Part shown: positions 1 through 8,119 of the stretch, in pieces
How the letters are laid out: each line of letters opens with the position of its first letter
Position numbering within the stretch: position 1 is the first letter of the stretch
Origin: Spirulinaceae cyanobacterium SM2_1_0
GTDB lineage: Bacteria > Cyanobacteriota > Cyanobacteriia > Cyanobacteriales > Spirulinaceae
NCBI GenBank assembly: GCA_012031265.1
Contig: JAAUTY010000046.1
Span: 1 to 38,806 of the forward strand
Length of the DNA: 38,806 nt
Direction: 5' to 3'
Program-made: the position numbers and the translations under genes
Notes under the pieces: model-generated
Databases searched by the model: none
What the model was told of the DNA's origin: nothing
Seen by the model: the letters and a program-made list of their open reading frames with translations, nothing else

Positions 1-55
1 GTTTAAACGAGACCGAGCATTTGCCAAGGCTCAGATCCATACTCTTAAATTTTAG

Positions 56-2092
56 ATGAGCCGTTGCGCTCCCGTGTCGCTCATTTACCCCGGCCTTAGT
101 TTCCAAGGAGGTTCGCCATGGCGAAAAAAGAAACGTAAATGGAGCCAAAGCGCCGCCACTTTCAAGGGCTTTGGCTCGGAGCAGTCGGCGATCGCCACCA
201 CCGCTCGTCGCCTCTTCAAACAGTTGCGTCAAGCTCCCGGCGAAACGATCCTGGCGCTGCGGGAGCTGGCGACACAGCATCCGGATTGCCCGGAAGTCTT
301 TGAGACCTTGGCTGAGGTTTATACCCTCACCAAGAACTCGGAGCAGCACCAAGCCGCCTGCGAACGTCTCGCCGAACTCCAACCCCGGCGCGCTGATGTC
401 CAGTTCCGGCTGGCGAGCGCCTATGTCGAGAACCAACGGATGATGCTAGGCTTGCTTGCCCTACGCCAGTTTCAGCGCGACTTTCCCAACAGCACCCAGC
501 ACGATACGGTTCAAAACCTGATCGATAATCTGGAGCCGTACATGGCCGCGTGGCTAGACGGTTCCGGTCTCGGATCAGAGGAGCGCTGCGAAGAAATCGC
601 CGCCCTACACGAGCGCACGCTCTCGGCTGTCAATCGCGAGCAGTTTGCGGCCGCCTGTGAGTATGCGGAGGCGAGTCTTGCCATCAAGCCGGACTTCATA
701 ACCGGTCTGAATAACCTCAGCATCGCGGAGTGGTACCGGGGCAACCTGGAGCGCGCTCAGGCTTGCGCGGCGCAAGCCCTCGCCATCGATCCGGACAATC
801 TGCACGCTCGCGGCAACCAGATTCGCTACTGGGTGCTGGCAGGTGAGCGCGATCGCGCCCACGCCGCCGCCTTAAAACTCCTCGATCTCGACCAGCCCGC
901 CCCGGATCGCTGGGTCAAAATCGCCGAAACTTTTGCCTTCCTCAGTGAGCCAGAGCTAATTTTGACCGCCTACGAGCGTGCTCAAACCACTGACGCCGAG
1001 GAAAAAGACAGCCTGGTGCTCAAGCACCTCGCGGCCTATGCTCACTGCAAGCTGGGCAACTTGACCCAAGCGCGCCAGCTTTGGGAACAGGTGATCGACG
1101 AGGCTCCCAACCGCCTCGCGCAGCAAAATTATGAGGATCTCCTGAAACCGGCGAGCGATCGCCGAGGCCCCTGGGCACTCGCCCTCAATCAGTGGGTCCC
1201 CCAGCCGCTCCGGGACTTATTGCAGAGCGCGGTGCGACAACTGATGAACTACCCTGACACCGATCCCGATGCGCTCGAAGCCGAGATAAAGGCGGCGGTT
1301 CAGTCGCAGTTTGCAACCTCCGGCCTGCTCCCGATCGCGCCCCGAATGCTCCGCGATGGCGGCCCCGATAGCCACAAGTTCTTATTCGCGATCGCGCGTT
1401 TAGCGAAGTCCTCAGAATTGTGGGAGCTGATTACTGACTACGCTCTCAGTGATCACGGCCCCGACCTGCCCCGCATGGAAGCGGCGCAGACAGCGGTTCA
1501 AGCCGGTGCCCTGCCCAGTGGTGAGGTGTCGCTCTGGGTCGAGGGCAAACAGCGACCGATCCTGATGATGGCAATGACGATCGATGATGAAGTGGATGCT
1601 GAACCCCATCCGCCGGACGTGGAGCGGTTGGTCATCGACGCACTCAACAACCTCCGTGCTTCTGAGTATGAGGCGGCGATCCCGCTCCTGCTCGAAGCGC
1701 AAGCCCTCAAGCCTGAGGCTGACGACATCGAATTTAACTTGGCATCTAGCTATCTCCTTACCGGCCGCCGCGATGAGGGCTGCAAGCTCCTCGAAACCAT
1801 CCATGCCCGCAACCCCGACTATCCCAATGCCGCGATCGCATTGGCGCAGCTGCACATTCAGGACAAAGACCTCGATGCGGCGGATGCCCTGCTGCGACCC
1901 CTTTTAGCGCGACCGCGTCTGCATTTTGAAGTCTTCAGCCAACTCTGCAATGCCGAAGTTGAGTTGGCGATCGCCCACCGCAGCGAGGATGCTCTCAACT
2001 CTTGGTTGTCGATGTGGGAACGAGTCTATCCAGAGGATCCCCGGTTAGAAGTGTGGCAAGACAGCCTGGAAGATGCTATTGCTGCTGATTGA
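56..2092 (+). CDS. Large tetratricopeptide-repeat (TPR) protein
   Basis: The open frame codes for 678 residues rich in Ala/Leu helix pairs typical of TPR scaffolds. Repeat-like units are visible near residues 55-120, 190-290 and 520-620 (for example the stretch ending in AQALAIDPDNLHARGNQ). There is no signal peptide or membrane segment, so it is probably a cytoplasmic protein-protein interaction scaffold; the partner is unknown. The start is doubtful. The ATG at 56 has no ribosome binding site, while a perfect AAGGAGG sits six bases before an ATG at 118 that lies in another frame and stops after six codons. Shortening the A6 run at 124-129 by one A joins that ATG to this frame and gives a natural N-terminus, MAKKKRKWSQS. 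I infer the native gene starts at 118 and that A6 is an indel. A small basic protein gene follows 52 bases downstream. No specific function is recognised. Confidence 0.8.
   Translation: MSRCAPVSLIYPGLSFQGGSPWRKKKRKWSQSAATFKGFGSEQSAIATTARRLFKQLRQAPGETILALRELATQHPDCPEVFETLAEVYTLTKNSEQHQAACERLAELQPRRADVQFRLASAYVENQRMMLGLLALRQFQRDFPNSTQHDTVQNLIDNLEPYMAAWLDGSGLGSEERCEEIAALHERTLSAVNREQFAAACEYAEASLAIKPDFITGLNNLSIAEWYRGNLERAQACAAQALAIDPDNLHARGNQIRYWVLAGERDRAHAAALKLLDLDQPAPDRWVKIAETFAFLSEPELILTAYERAQTTDAEEKDSLVLKHLAAYAHCKLGNLTQARQLWEQVIDEAPNRLAQQNYEDLLKPASDRRGPWALALNQWVPQPLRDLLQSAVRQLMNYPDTDPDALEAEIKAAVQSQFATSGLLPIAPRMLRDGGPDSHKFLFAIARLAKSSELWELITDYALSDHGPDLPRMEAAQTAVQAGALPSGEVSLWVEGKQRPILMMAMTIDDEVDAEPHPPDVERLVIDALNNLRASEYEAAIPLLLEAQALKPEADDIEFNLASSYLLTGRRDEGCKLLETIHARNPDYPNAAIALAQLHIQDKDLDAADALLRPLLARPRLHFEVFSQLCNAEVELAIAHRSEDALNSWLSMWERVYPEDPRLEVWQDSLEDAIAAD
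105..120 (+). promoter_or_regulatory. Strong Shine-Dalgarno and likely true start of the TPR gene
   Basis: AAGGAGG at 105-111 lies six bases before the ATG at 118-120. As sequenced, that ATG opens only a six-codon frame (stop TAA at 136-138). With one A fewer in the run at 124-129 it would enter the 678-aa TPR frame, so this site argues for an indel close to the start. Confidence 0.6.
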
Positions 2093-2144
2093 GTCACGCT
2101 CAACTGTCTGACCACCGAACTGTGTAACGGGAGCGACTAGAAAC

Positions 2145-2312
2145 ATGGGACGACAAGCCAAACGCCGCCGCCAGCGCCAACAACCACCAGAATCTCCCCA
2201 GCCGATTGACCCGCAAGCATTTGTCGAAGACTTCGAGCAGCGGGGGTATTCGCACCTGGACGCCACGCGCTCGCCCGAACTCCCCGACGACCGCGCCCAA
2301 CCGCAAGTCTAG
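2145..2312 (+). CDS. Small basic conserved-type protein (55 aa)
   Basis: ATG GGA CGA CAA opens a 55-codon frame ending in TAG at 2310-2312, with GGGAG about 11 bases upstream. The product starts MGRQAKRRRQRQ, a strongly basic N-terminus, followed by an acidic/aromatic middle (FVEDFEQRGYSHL) and a Pro/Asp tail ending in PQV. It recalls short cyanobacterial hypothetical proteins that begin MGRQAK and end in a PQ-hydrophobic motif, but that is memory and not a search result. It lies 52 bases after the TPR gene on the same strand and may be co-transcribed with it. The basic head could bind RNA, DNA or ribosomes; this is speculation. It is too short for most gene finders. Confidence 0.55.
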   Translation: MGRQAKRRRQRQQPPESPQPIDPQAFVEDFEQRGYSHLDATRSPELPDDRAQPQV

Positions 2313-2336
2313 GGCGGATCATGCATCGTCGCGCGG

Positions 2337-3119
2337 TCAATCAAACTGGGCGATCGCCGCACAATGATCGGACACCCAAACCTCGCACCGTCGGGCGCGG
2401 TCAATCTCGGCATGGCGCAAATCCAGACGGTCGCCGTAGTAGACTGTATCGATCGCCCGGAAGGCACGATCGCCATACTCGTGATAGCTCATCTGCTCAG
2501 CCAGTGGTCTCTGTGCCAAGGCATCCCGTAGACTTAACGCTTGGCTGAAATATTGGCGCGGTGGCTCATCGGGCGCGCAATTGAAGTCCCCCGTGAGCAG
2601 GCAGTCATAGGCTTCCTGACCGAATTGGTGCAGGTGATCGCCAATCGTCTTTGCCCCTAATTCCCGTGCCGTCGCACTGGCATAGTCCAGATGCGTGTTG
2701 ATCAACAGCAATGGGCGCGATCGCTCCGGGGAGTGAAAAATTCCCCAAGTCGCCATCCGGGGCATGGAGTTCCCCCAGCTTGCGGTCATGCTGCCGACGA
2801 CTGCTGGGGTCGCACTCAGCCAAAAATCGCCGTGGTCGGTGCAGGTGAGGCGATCGCGCCGATAAAAAATCGCACAGCGCTCATCGTAGCCGGTTCCCTG
2901 GCGATCGCCGCCGATGCTCTGATAATTCGGCAGCGCTCGGTGCAAGTCGAGGAGTTGATGGGCCTTGCCTTCCTGAGTGCCGAGCAGATCCGGCTGATAG
3001 TCCTGAATCAAATCCAGTACCGCCGCCTGCCGTTTCGCCCAGGCGCGATCGCCCGGATCCGGCTTGTCGTAACGGAGGTTGAGGCTAATCACGGTTAGCA
3101 ACTGGGTCGGTGCTGTCAT
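2337..3119 (-). CDS. Endonuclease/exonuclease/phosphatase (EEP) family hydrolase
   Basis: The protein is about 260 residues and carries the ordered motifs of the DNase I-like metal-dependent EEP fold. These are SLNLRYDKP near the N-terminus (Asn), GTQEGKAHQL (catalytic metal-binding Glu), NTHLDYAS, TGDFNCAPDEPP (Asp/Asn) and the C-terminal VSDHCAAI (Asp-His pair). Such enzymes cleave phosphodiester or phosphomonoester bonds; the closest bacterial relatives are often annotated as putative secreted or sugar-phosphate EEP proteins. No signal peptide is seen, so it is probably cytoplasmic. I chose the ATG at 3119 (MTAPTQLLTVIS); a TTG five codons upstream is also open. The gene converges on the small basic gene at 2145-2312. 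The exact substrate cannot be read from the sequence. Confidence 0.85.
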   Translation of the reverse strand: MTAPTQLLTVISLNLRYDKPDPGDRAWAKRQAAVLDLIQDYQPDLLGTQEGKAHQLLDLHRALPNYQSIGGDRQGTGYDERCAIFYRRDRLTCTDHGDFWLSATPAVVGSMTASWGNSMPRMATWGIFHSPERSRPLLLINTHLDYASATARELGAKTIGDHLHQFGQEAYDCLLTGDFNCAPDEPPRQYFSQALSLRDALAQRPLAEQMSYHEYGDRAFRAIDTVYYGDRLDLRHAEIDRARRCEVWVSDHCAAIAQFD

Positions 3120-3190
3120 GACATTGAGGAACAAGCATCAGATTCAGGCAACTGCTCCCAGTCGAGCACTGAAGTGATCGCACGTCAAGT

Positions 3191-3757
3191 TTAACGATTT
3201 GGATACAGCCAACGATGAAAAAGACGGGTTAATCGCGGCATCACGAAATAACCTAGCAGCCAGACGGCGACGCCGATGCTGACGAACTGTCGCAGGAGCG
3301 GCGGGAACGGCGCGAGCAGCGGCGCGAGCAACGGGGTCAGCAGCGTCGAAACGCCAAAGACCGCAAGCCAGGTGAGGAGCGTGATCTTGTAACGCTGAGG
3401 TGGCTTTTGGGGCGATCGCCCCGGCAGTTGGAACCAGGTTTCCCAACCCGTCAGCACTTGCACAGTCTCCGGCCCACAGATCAGCGGCTGCACCCGTCCG
3501 ATCCACTGGCTCCGCTCATCTGACTCCAACCAGCGTTGCAGGTTTTGATGGCAGTCAAAGTGCAAAATCGCCCGATAGTCAGGGGGCTGATCGGGCTGCG
3601 GGCGCAAGATATTCACCCCGATGTGGCCGGGAAATGCTTTGGCGACCGGCATAATGCCGCGCAGCCACTGCTCGTAGCCCGCTTCGCGACCGGGTTTGAC
3701 ACTATGAGCAATGACCGCCGTGACGTGATAGCGCTCGTCGATGGCGGATGCAGTCAT
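3191..3757 (-). CDS. Antibiotic biosynthesis monooxygenase (ABM) domain membrane protein
   Basis: The first ~105 of 188 residues look like a ferredoxin-like ABM domain: the start VTAVIAHSVKPGREAGYEQW, then AFPGHIGVNILRP and YRAILHFDCHQNLQRWLESDER, a typical alternating strand-helix pattern. Residues ~120-180 form two hydrophobic segments (LLTWLAVFGVSTLLTPLLAPLLA and FVSIGVAVWLLGYFVMPRL) ending in a basic tail. The whole looks like a cytoplasmic ABM domain tethered to the membrane by a helical hairpin. Similar ABM-plus-two-TM proteins are known as conserved hypothetical proteins. The ABM fold is used by small oxygenases and heme-degrading enzymes, but no substrate can be assigned. It lies downstream of ndhM on the same strand with a 118-bp gap. 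Confidence 0.8.
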   Translation of the reverse strand: MTASAIDERYHVTAVIAHSVKPGREAGYEQWLRGIMPVAKAFPGHIGVNILRPQPDQPPDYRAILHFDCHQNLQRWLESDERSQWIGRVQPLICGPETVQVLTGWETWFQLPGRSPQKPPQRYKITLLTWLAVFGVSTLLTPLLAPLLAPFPPLLRQFVSIGVAVWLLGYFVMPRLTRLFHRWLYPNR

Positions 3758-3875
3758 TCGGAAATGTCCGCGACGGTTTGACGGGTTTCAGAGTGGACAC
3801 CCTGCGCGACTGACTGCACGGAATCGCCGGTTAACTCCAGCCAGTCGCAAACGGCTCGACCACCTAGGCTAAAAC

Positions 3876-4256
3876 TCAGGCTAAATATTTACCACCCTCG
3901 GCCAGGTAATTGCCCTCATCCTCTGGGCTGGCGACGCGGGGCAGCCCCATGCTGTAGTTGGCGACGCGGGATTGCAAGTTGTAGCTGATCTCACCGGCTT
4001 GCAAGCGCGATCGCACGAAATGCTCCAGGTCGGAGCCAATCCGGCGCAAATTGTAATCAGTCAGTTCCTGACCGCCATAAGCTTCAACCAGTTCATCAAA
4101 TTTGCGATAGACCGCTTGCAACGCGTCATCGTTCCAGGTGAACTCATTATCTGGATCAACATCCAGGGTCAGGACGCTATCGCTAGGGATGAATTCTTCG
4201 CCGCTCACTTCGGCTGCATAAATGCGGATGTGGCGAGTCGTCGATTTCAGCAGCAT
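3876..4256 (-). CDS. ndhM: NAD(P)H-quinone oxidoreductase subunit M (NdhM)
   Basis: This 126-residue protein matches cyanobacterial NdhM along its length: [17 protein letters not shown] at the start, [19 protein letters not shown], then [29 protein letters not shown] and [20 protein letters not shown]. NdhM is an oxygenic-photosynthesis-specific subunit of the hydrophilic arm of thylakoid NDH-1 and is needed for its assembly and for respiratory and cyclic electron flow. Length is close to the usual ~120 residues. The start ATG is unambiguous because the MLxKSTTRHI N-terminus is conserved. It sits alone, away from other ndh genes, as is usual in cyanobacteria. A 111-bp dispersed repeat lies about 200 bases upstream. 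Confidence 0.97.
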   Translation of the reverse strand: MLLKSTTRHIRIYAAEVSGEEFIPSDSVLTLDVDPDNEFTWNDDALQAVYRKFDELVEAYGGQELTDYNLRRIGSDLEHFVRSRLQAGEISYNLQSRVANYSMGLPRVASPEDEGNYLAEGGKYLA

Positions 4257-4458
4257 GGCTTAACCTCAGCAGGATCTTAGATCAGGGCAACAAACTAACA
4301 GTTTCTTCATAGAAGAGTGTAGGACGCCAGGGAGACGCACTCAACTCTCCGGCCGAGAGATTTCACCGGGCGCTGATGCTGCTATCGGAAATCGTGTCGC
4401 GATCGCAACGTTTTTGACCGACGGTCAGTCTTGGGAGAGGGATTGGGGGGCATTCGCG

Positions 4459-4569
4459 CTAGTACAAGGCGGCGGAAATGAGATCCCCATTCAGGATCCG
4501 GAGGATGCCTGTACTGTCTGCACTCATCACTCAAAACTCAGAACTCAAAATTCCGCGTCGCGGTACTAG
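4459..4569 (-). repeat. 111-bp dispersed repeat, copy D (inverted)
   Basis: Read on the minus strand this begins CTAGTACCGCGACGCGG and ends CCGCCGCCTTGTACTAG. It has the same length (111 bp) as copies A (18808-18918) and B (24334-24444) and differs from A at five positions by eye. Both ends carry CTAG and short imperfect inverted ends (CTAGTAC...GCGG). It lies in the upstream region of ndhM. On the minus strand it terminates a small possible gene whose last 12 codons and stop come from the repeat. Confidence 0.9.
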
Positions 4570-4707
4570 CGTGTCGGAGACATCAGCCTGCTCCGTAGGA
4601 ACGTAGGGCTGCCAATCCTGGATGCTCCCATCAGCACAGCTCCCACACCGACCCTGAGCATCCTGCCTGGCAGCATTGCGGCTCCGTGCCGTAAGATTGC
4701 ATTGCAT
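4531..4707 (-). CDS. Possible small Cys-rich protein ending inside a repeat
   Basis: An open frame of 58 codons from ATG 4707 (or 66 from GTG 4731) reads MQCNLTARSRNAARQDAQ, then GRCGSCADGSIQDWQPYVP, then EQADVSDT. The last 12 residues, LVPRRGILSSEF, and the stop come from repeat copy D. The first ~46 codons look protein-like, with a CGSC pair of cysteines and a DWQPYVP segment that could be a small metal or redox site. I cannot name a family. It runs divergently from the membrane protein at 4739, with the GTG start only eight bases away. The chance that it is a fortuitous frame is considerable. If real, the repeat replaced its original 3' end. Confidence 0.35.
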   Translation of the reverse strand: MQCNLTARSRNAARQDAQGRCGSCADGSIQDWQPYVPTEQADVSDTLVPRRGILSSEF

Positions 4708-4738
4708 CTTGCTGTCCAATATTGCCGACACTTACCCT

Positions 4739-5557
4739 ATGGCCTTTGCTCGACGCTGGCAACCGGTTCTGGGCCGCCTGCGGCTATTTTACCGCCATGT
4801 TTTTCCCTGGCTAGACGCCCTGGCGATTCTGGCTTGGGGAATTTTGCTCGTCAAAAAGCGCCTGACTGGCGGGTTGGCCCTACTCATCCATGTCAATTAT
4901 TTTGGGCTAGTCTTTGTCGCGGGCTGGATTCTGATGGCCATTGGTCTCGTGTTGTTGGGGCAGCGCTTTGCGGAGCAGCGATCGCGCCGGAAGACCGCTG
5001 CCACCCCCGAAGTTCGCCACATCACCCTCTTCCCGCCCGGAGTCGGCACGAGCTTGTTGCTGGGTGCAGCGATCGCCGGTTTAGTGATTCCGCCGCGCAT
5101 CCTCGGCAGCGAAACGGCGCTCCAGCGGGGCATCGCCGAGAGCAATTTGCCCTACACCCAGACGCAGGTGCAATCCTTTTTTAATCCGATCAAGCCGGAA
5201 GATCGCTCGCTCCTCGACTGGGTACGGACGCTCAATGCCTATCCCGAACCCGACGCCTACCGGGGGCAAACCGCTAACATCACCGGCTTCGTCGTCCACT
5301 CCGATCAATTGCCAGACAACTATCTGCTGATTGCCCGCTTCACCATCGCCTGCTGCGCTGTTGACGCCTCCCCGATTGGCTTGCCGGTCAAACTGCCGGG
5401 CGATCGCCGCGAGTATCCGCCCGACACCTGGCTAGAAATCACTGGGACGATGACTACTGAGACCCTTGATGATCGCCGCCAACTGGTGATCGATATTGAA
5501 TCCACCGCTGATATTGAAGAAATTCCTACGCCTGCTAATCCTTACGAAAATCGCTAG
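4739..5557 (+). CDS. TIGR03943-type putative permease subunit
   Basis: This 272-residue protein has hydrophobic segments near residues 20-38 (LDALAILAWGILLVKK), 48-72 (NYFGLVFVAGWILMAIGLVLLG) and 104-120 (TSLLLGAAIAGLVIPPRIL). A soluble C-terminal domain follows, with YRGQTANITGFVVHSDQLPDNYLLIARFTIACCAVDA and PDTWLEITGTM. That architecture and the IACCAADA-like motif are those of the TIGR03943 family (Bacillus YcgQ), usually partnered with a YcgR-type permease and often linked to metal homeostasis. No partner permease is present in this window. I chose the ATG at 4739 because the ORF upstream of it has no family-like sequence. Transport function is family knowledge, not shown here. Confidence 0.85.
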   Translation: MAFARRWQPVLGRLRLFYRHVFPWLDALAILAWGILLVKKRLTGGLALLIHVNYFGLVFVAGWILMAIGLVLLGQRFAEQRSRRKTAATPEVRHITLFPPGVGTSLLLGAAIAGLVIPPRILGSETALQRGIAESNLPYTQTQVQSFFNPIKPEDRSLLDWVRTLNAYPEPDAYRGQTANITGFVVHSDQLPDNYLLIARFTIACCAVDASPIGLPVKLPGDRREYPPDTWLEITGTMTTETLDDRRQLVIDIESTADIEEIPTPANPYENR

Positions 5558-5595
5558 GGCTAGAACGGTCTGTCAGCCAATTTTGGGCGCTGATT

Positions 5596-6450
5596 TTAGC
5601 CCGACGGTGTAGACGATGGGGGAATTGTGACGGGTGGTTCCGGGCTGGTTGATGCGGCCTGAGTGATCACTGGCAAAACGCGATCGCACCAAAACAGCGT
5701 CCCTGCCGCCACACAGATCGGAATCGTGACCAAATTTAGCAACGGAATGCTGATCAGTAGCCAGCAGGTGACGCTGAAGCTAGCACTGGCCGGCAGCGAT
5801 CGCAGCACAATCTTCAGCTTGCGCCGAAAGGGAAAGCGGCGACGCTCAGCCGGCCCGTCGAGAAAGTCAAGGCAAGCGATCAAGGCCGTGAGGGCAATCC
5901 AACCGCCGCTAATCACCAGTGCACCGACACCGGGGATCAGGTTTAAGAACAGCAGCGGTAGTGCGATCGCTCCCCAGAGCAGCAACTTTTTCAGCTCGAA
6001 CAAGACAGCCCGCCCAAGGTCTTGCAATAGCCCGACTTCGACGACCTCAGCGGTGCCGAGTCGATAGCGCTCGACCTGCTCCGACAGTTGCCCATACCAG
6101 GGCGAGCCAAGCAGAGTGCCAAATTGCAAAAAGATGAAACCCACCGCCAGGGACAAAATCACCACCAGCACGACTCGCAGGAGCCAACCGAGAGCGGTGA
6201 TCGCATAGTCCAAAACACTCAACCACTGCGGCAGGTCAGCGATCAGCCCATCTAGCCAGCGATCGAGACTGAGCATCAGTCCGGCGATCGCCTGCCAGCC
6301 GGGGAGCAGCAGGCCGAAGTAGAGCGCGATCGCAATGACGATATTGATGGCGATCGGCACGAGGAGATACTGGAGCAAACGCGGCGATCGCCGTAAGGCG
6401 TTCACCGCTCGAAACGGATAGGTTGCCCCAGTCAGAAAACCAGCCAGCAT
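5596..6450 (-). CDS. EI24 (CysZ-like) domain integral membrane protein
   Basis: The 284 residues start MLAGFLTGATYPFRAVNALRRSP, the usual opening of EI24/CysZ-family proteins. Hydrophobic segments follow near residues 27-52, 85-115, 150-180, 185-200 and 220-255. The loop motif GTLLGSPWYGQLSEQVE and later LFLNLIPGVGALVISGGW are also characteristic. CysZ itself is a sulfate channel, but many EI24 members are of unknown function, so a sulfate role is only a possibility. The Pro/Thr/Ser tail (TSPEPPVTIPPSSTPSG) is low complexity. It converges on the TIGR03943 gene with a 38-bp gap and lies downstream of the secreted TPR gene. Confidence 0.85.
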   Translation of the reverse strand: MLAGFLTGATYPFRAVNALRRSPRLLQYLLVPIAINIVIAIALYFGLLLPGWQAIAGLMLSLDRWLDGLIADLPQWLSVLDYAITALGWLLRVVLVVILSLAVGFIFLQFGTLLGSPWYGQLSEQVERYRLGTAEVVEVGLLQDLGRAVLFELKKLLLWGAIALPLLFLNLIPGVGALVISGGWIALTALIACLDFLDGPAERRRFPFRRKLKIVLRSLPASASFSVTCWLLISIPLLNLVTIPICVAAGTLFWCDRVLPVITQAASTSPEPPVTIPPSSTPSG

Positions 6451-6577
6451 GGATCTGAGCGATAGCGATTAGTGATTAGTTTAGTCCTTGCTTGCCGGTT
6501 GCACGCCCGAGGGTTGACCCGGCGGCTGACCCCAGATTGCACGAACCCGATCGATCGGGCGACCCTGGGATTCGGGA

Positions 6578-7780
6578 TCAGTCTGCCTCAGCCTGGGGGG
6601 GTGCATTTTGGAGATCCAGGGCTTGTTGCTGGTAGGTGGCAGCGGGTTCGGATTGACCAAGGGCTTGATGCAACTCGACCAAGGCTTGTAGGAGCGCGAG
6701 TTCAACGGTGCGATCGCCCCCATCTTGAGCGATCACCAGGGCGGATTCCAGCGCGGCAACAGCGGCATCGTTTTGCTCAAGCCGTCGGTAGGCAGTGCTC
6801 AAATTGACCCAAGTTTGTTGAACCAGCACCGGGCGCTCAGCCTCACGAAAGCGGGCGATCGCCTGCTGGTAGTAGTCAATCGCCGCCGCCGGAGTCGCGG
6901 CATCCATCCGAGCCGAGCCGAGATTGTGCAGGGCGATGCCCGCAATTGTTGCATCGTCAAGTTCACGGGCGATCGTCAGCGCCTGCTGATAGTAAGTTTC
7001 AGCCTGCTCCAGTTGGTTCAAATGGCGATAGACTTCACCAATACCATTGAGCGCCCGGGCCGCGAGGCGGCGATCCCCGCTTGTCGTTTCCAGCCTAGTC
7101 AACACCGCTTGGAACGCTGCCAGTGCGGCTGTGAAGTCACGCTGACGGCCGAGTTCGACGGCACGGGCTAAGCGGGCTGCCACATCGAATTCCGGTGCAG
7201 AAGCCGCGTCAGGAGTCACCGGCTCAGCCGTTGCCGGGTTCGTGGCTGCTGTGGGCGGGGATGTCGGGGTTGGGGGTGAGTCGGTGGCGCGCAAATCAGC
7301 CAGGGCCCGATTCGTAACCGCTGTCAGATCGGGCAAATTCGCGGTGGCGGCGACCTCGGCTAAGCTCTCGAAAACAGCGATCGCCCGCGCCGTCTCACCC
7401 AGTTCCGCATAGGCATAGCCGATACCGAGCGCGGCCGAGGCGAGGCCGCGACCGTCACCGAGCAAGTTGTAGCGCGCTAGCGACTGCTCCAGTAGTGGCA
7501 AGGCCGCCACCGCTTCACCCGCTTCTAGCAAAGTCATCCCTTGCCGCAACAGTTGCTCAGCCTCGGCTGCTAGGATCTCGCTGTCGTCGGCTTGCGCTGC
7601 TGCCTCTGAGGGACTGGCAGCGTCCGACGCCTCGGCAGATGATTCAGACTCGCTCGCTGGCGGCGTCGCGGGGGCTAGGTCTTGAGCCAGCGCCGCTGCG
7701 CCTGAGCCAGCCATTGCCAGCGCGATCGCGCTGCCCCAAACTGTCACTCGCCAATCATTCAGCATATTTTTCGTCTCCAT
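6578..7780 (-). CDS. Secreted/periplasmic TPR protein
   Basis: This 400-aa protein has an N-terminal signal sequence (WGSAIALAMAGSGAAALAQDL with a likely AxA cleavage) and an acidic Ala/Ser/Pro-rich linker to about residue 70. Multiple TPR units follow: LLEAGEAVAALPLLEQSLARY and the long C-terminal block beginning ARALNGIGEVYRHLNQLEQAETYYQQAL, with three near-regular 34-40-residue repeats. A second Pro/Thr-rich linker lies near 165-195. It probably acts as a periplasmic or membrane-facing interaction scaffold. Start alternatives are the ATG at 7780 (METKN) and the ATG five codons later (MLNDW), which gives a shorter n-region. Partner proteins cannot be deduced. Confidence 0.85.
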   Translation of the reverse strand: METKNMLNDWRVTVWGSAIALAMAGSGAAALAQDLAPATPPASESESSAEASDAASPSEAAAQADDSEILAAEAEQLLRQGMTLLEAGEAVAALPLLEQSLARYNLLGDGRGLASAALGIGYAYAELGETARAIAVFESLAEVAATANLPDLTAVTNRALADLRATDSPPTPTSPPTAATNPATAEPVTPDAASAPEFDVAARLARAVELGRQRDFTAALAAFQAVLTRLETTSGDRRLAARALNGIGEVYRHLNQLEQAETYYQQALTIARELDDATIAGIALHNLGSARMDAATPAAAIDYYQQAIARFREAERPVLVQQTWVNLSTAYRRLEQNDAAVAALESALVIAQDGGDRTVELALLQALVELHQALGQSEPAATYQQQALDLQNAPPQAEAD

Positions 7781-7833
7781 CAGCGGCGATGACCCTCAGT
7801 CACCTGTTCTTAGCAAGCCATCCCCACGGCGGC

Positions 7834-8040
7834 TCAATTCAGCTTCAAGGCATTGACCGGTACTTCTTCCCACGACTCGACTGTCCGCAGACGCGCCTGC
7901 CAGCCAGCCGCTTTCTGAGCATCGCTGAGGTTATCCAAGAATGAGCGGTAGCAATCCTGAGCGGTCTCTTCGTCACAGCAAGCAATACAGGCGTAAACCA
8001 GCCCAGAGGGATCGAGTTGTTCGTTGACCCAGATTGTCAT
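7834..8040 (-). CDS. Small conserved-type cyanobacterial hypothetical protein (68 aa)
   Basis: From the ATG at 8040 the product reads MTIWVNEQLDPSGLVYACI, then ACCDEETAQDCYRSFLDNLSD, then AGWQARLRTVESWEEVPVN. It is a compact, acidic, soluble mixed alpha/beta sequence with three cysteines (ACIACC). I do not recognise a named family. The frame stays open 18 codons upstream, but those residues look random, so the internal ATG is preferred. It lies 79 bases downstream of the TIGR01777 gene on the same strand and may be the last gene of the petM-psb28-epimerase run. Confidence 0.6.
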   Translation of the reverse strand: MTIWVNEQLDPSGLVYACIACCDEETAQDCYRSFLDNLSDAQKAAGWQARLRTVESWEEVPVNALKLN

Positions 8041-8119
8041 ATTTAGAAGCAAGCTCAGCGTTCGTGATCGATGGATGAGCGTGACTGAAGCCAAAGACTC
8101 GGTGTGAGTTGGGAACCCA

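Noticed and set aside
2321-3098. Plus-strand frames opposite the EEP gene
   Set aside because: Antisense to a clear EEP-family gene; residue composition is shadow-like.
6481-6723. Minus-strand frame overlapping the end of the secreted TPR gene
   Set aside because: It overlaps the TPR gene in another frame and has a random, Pro/Arg/Ser-rich composition.
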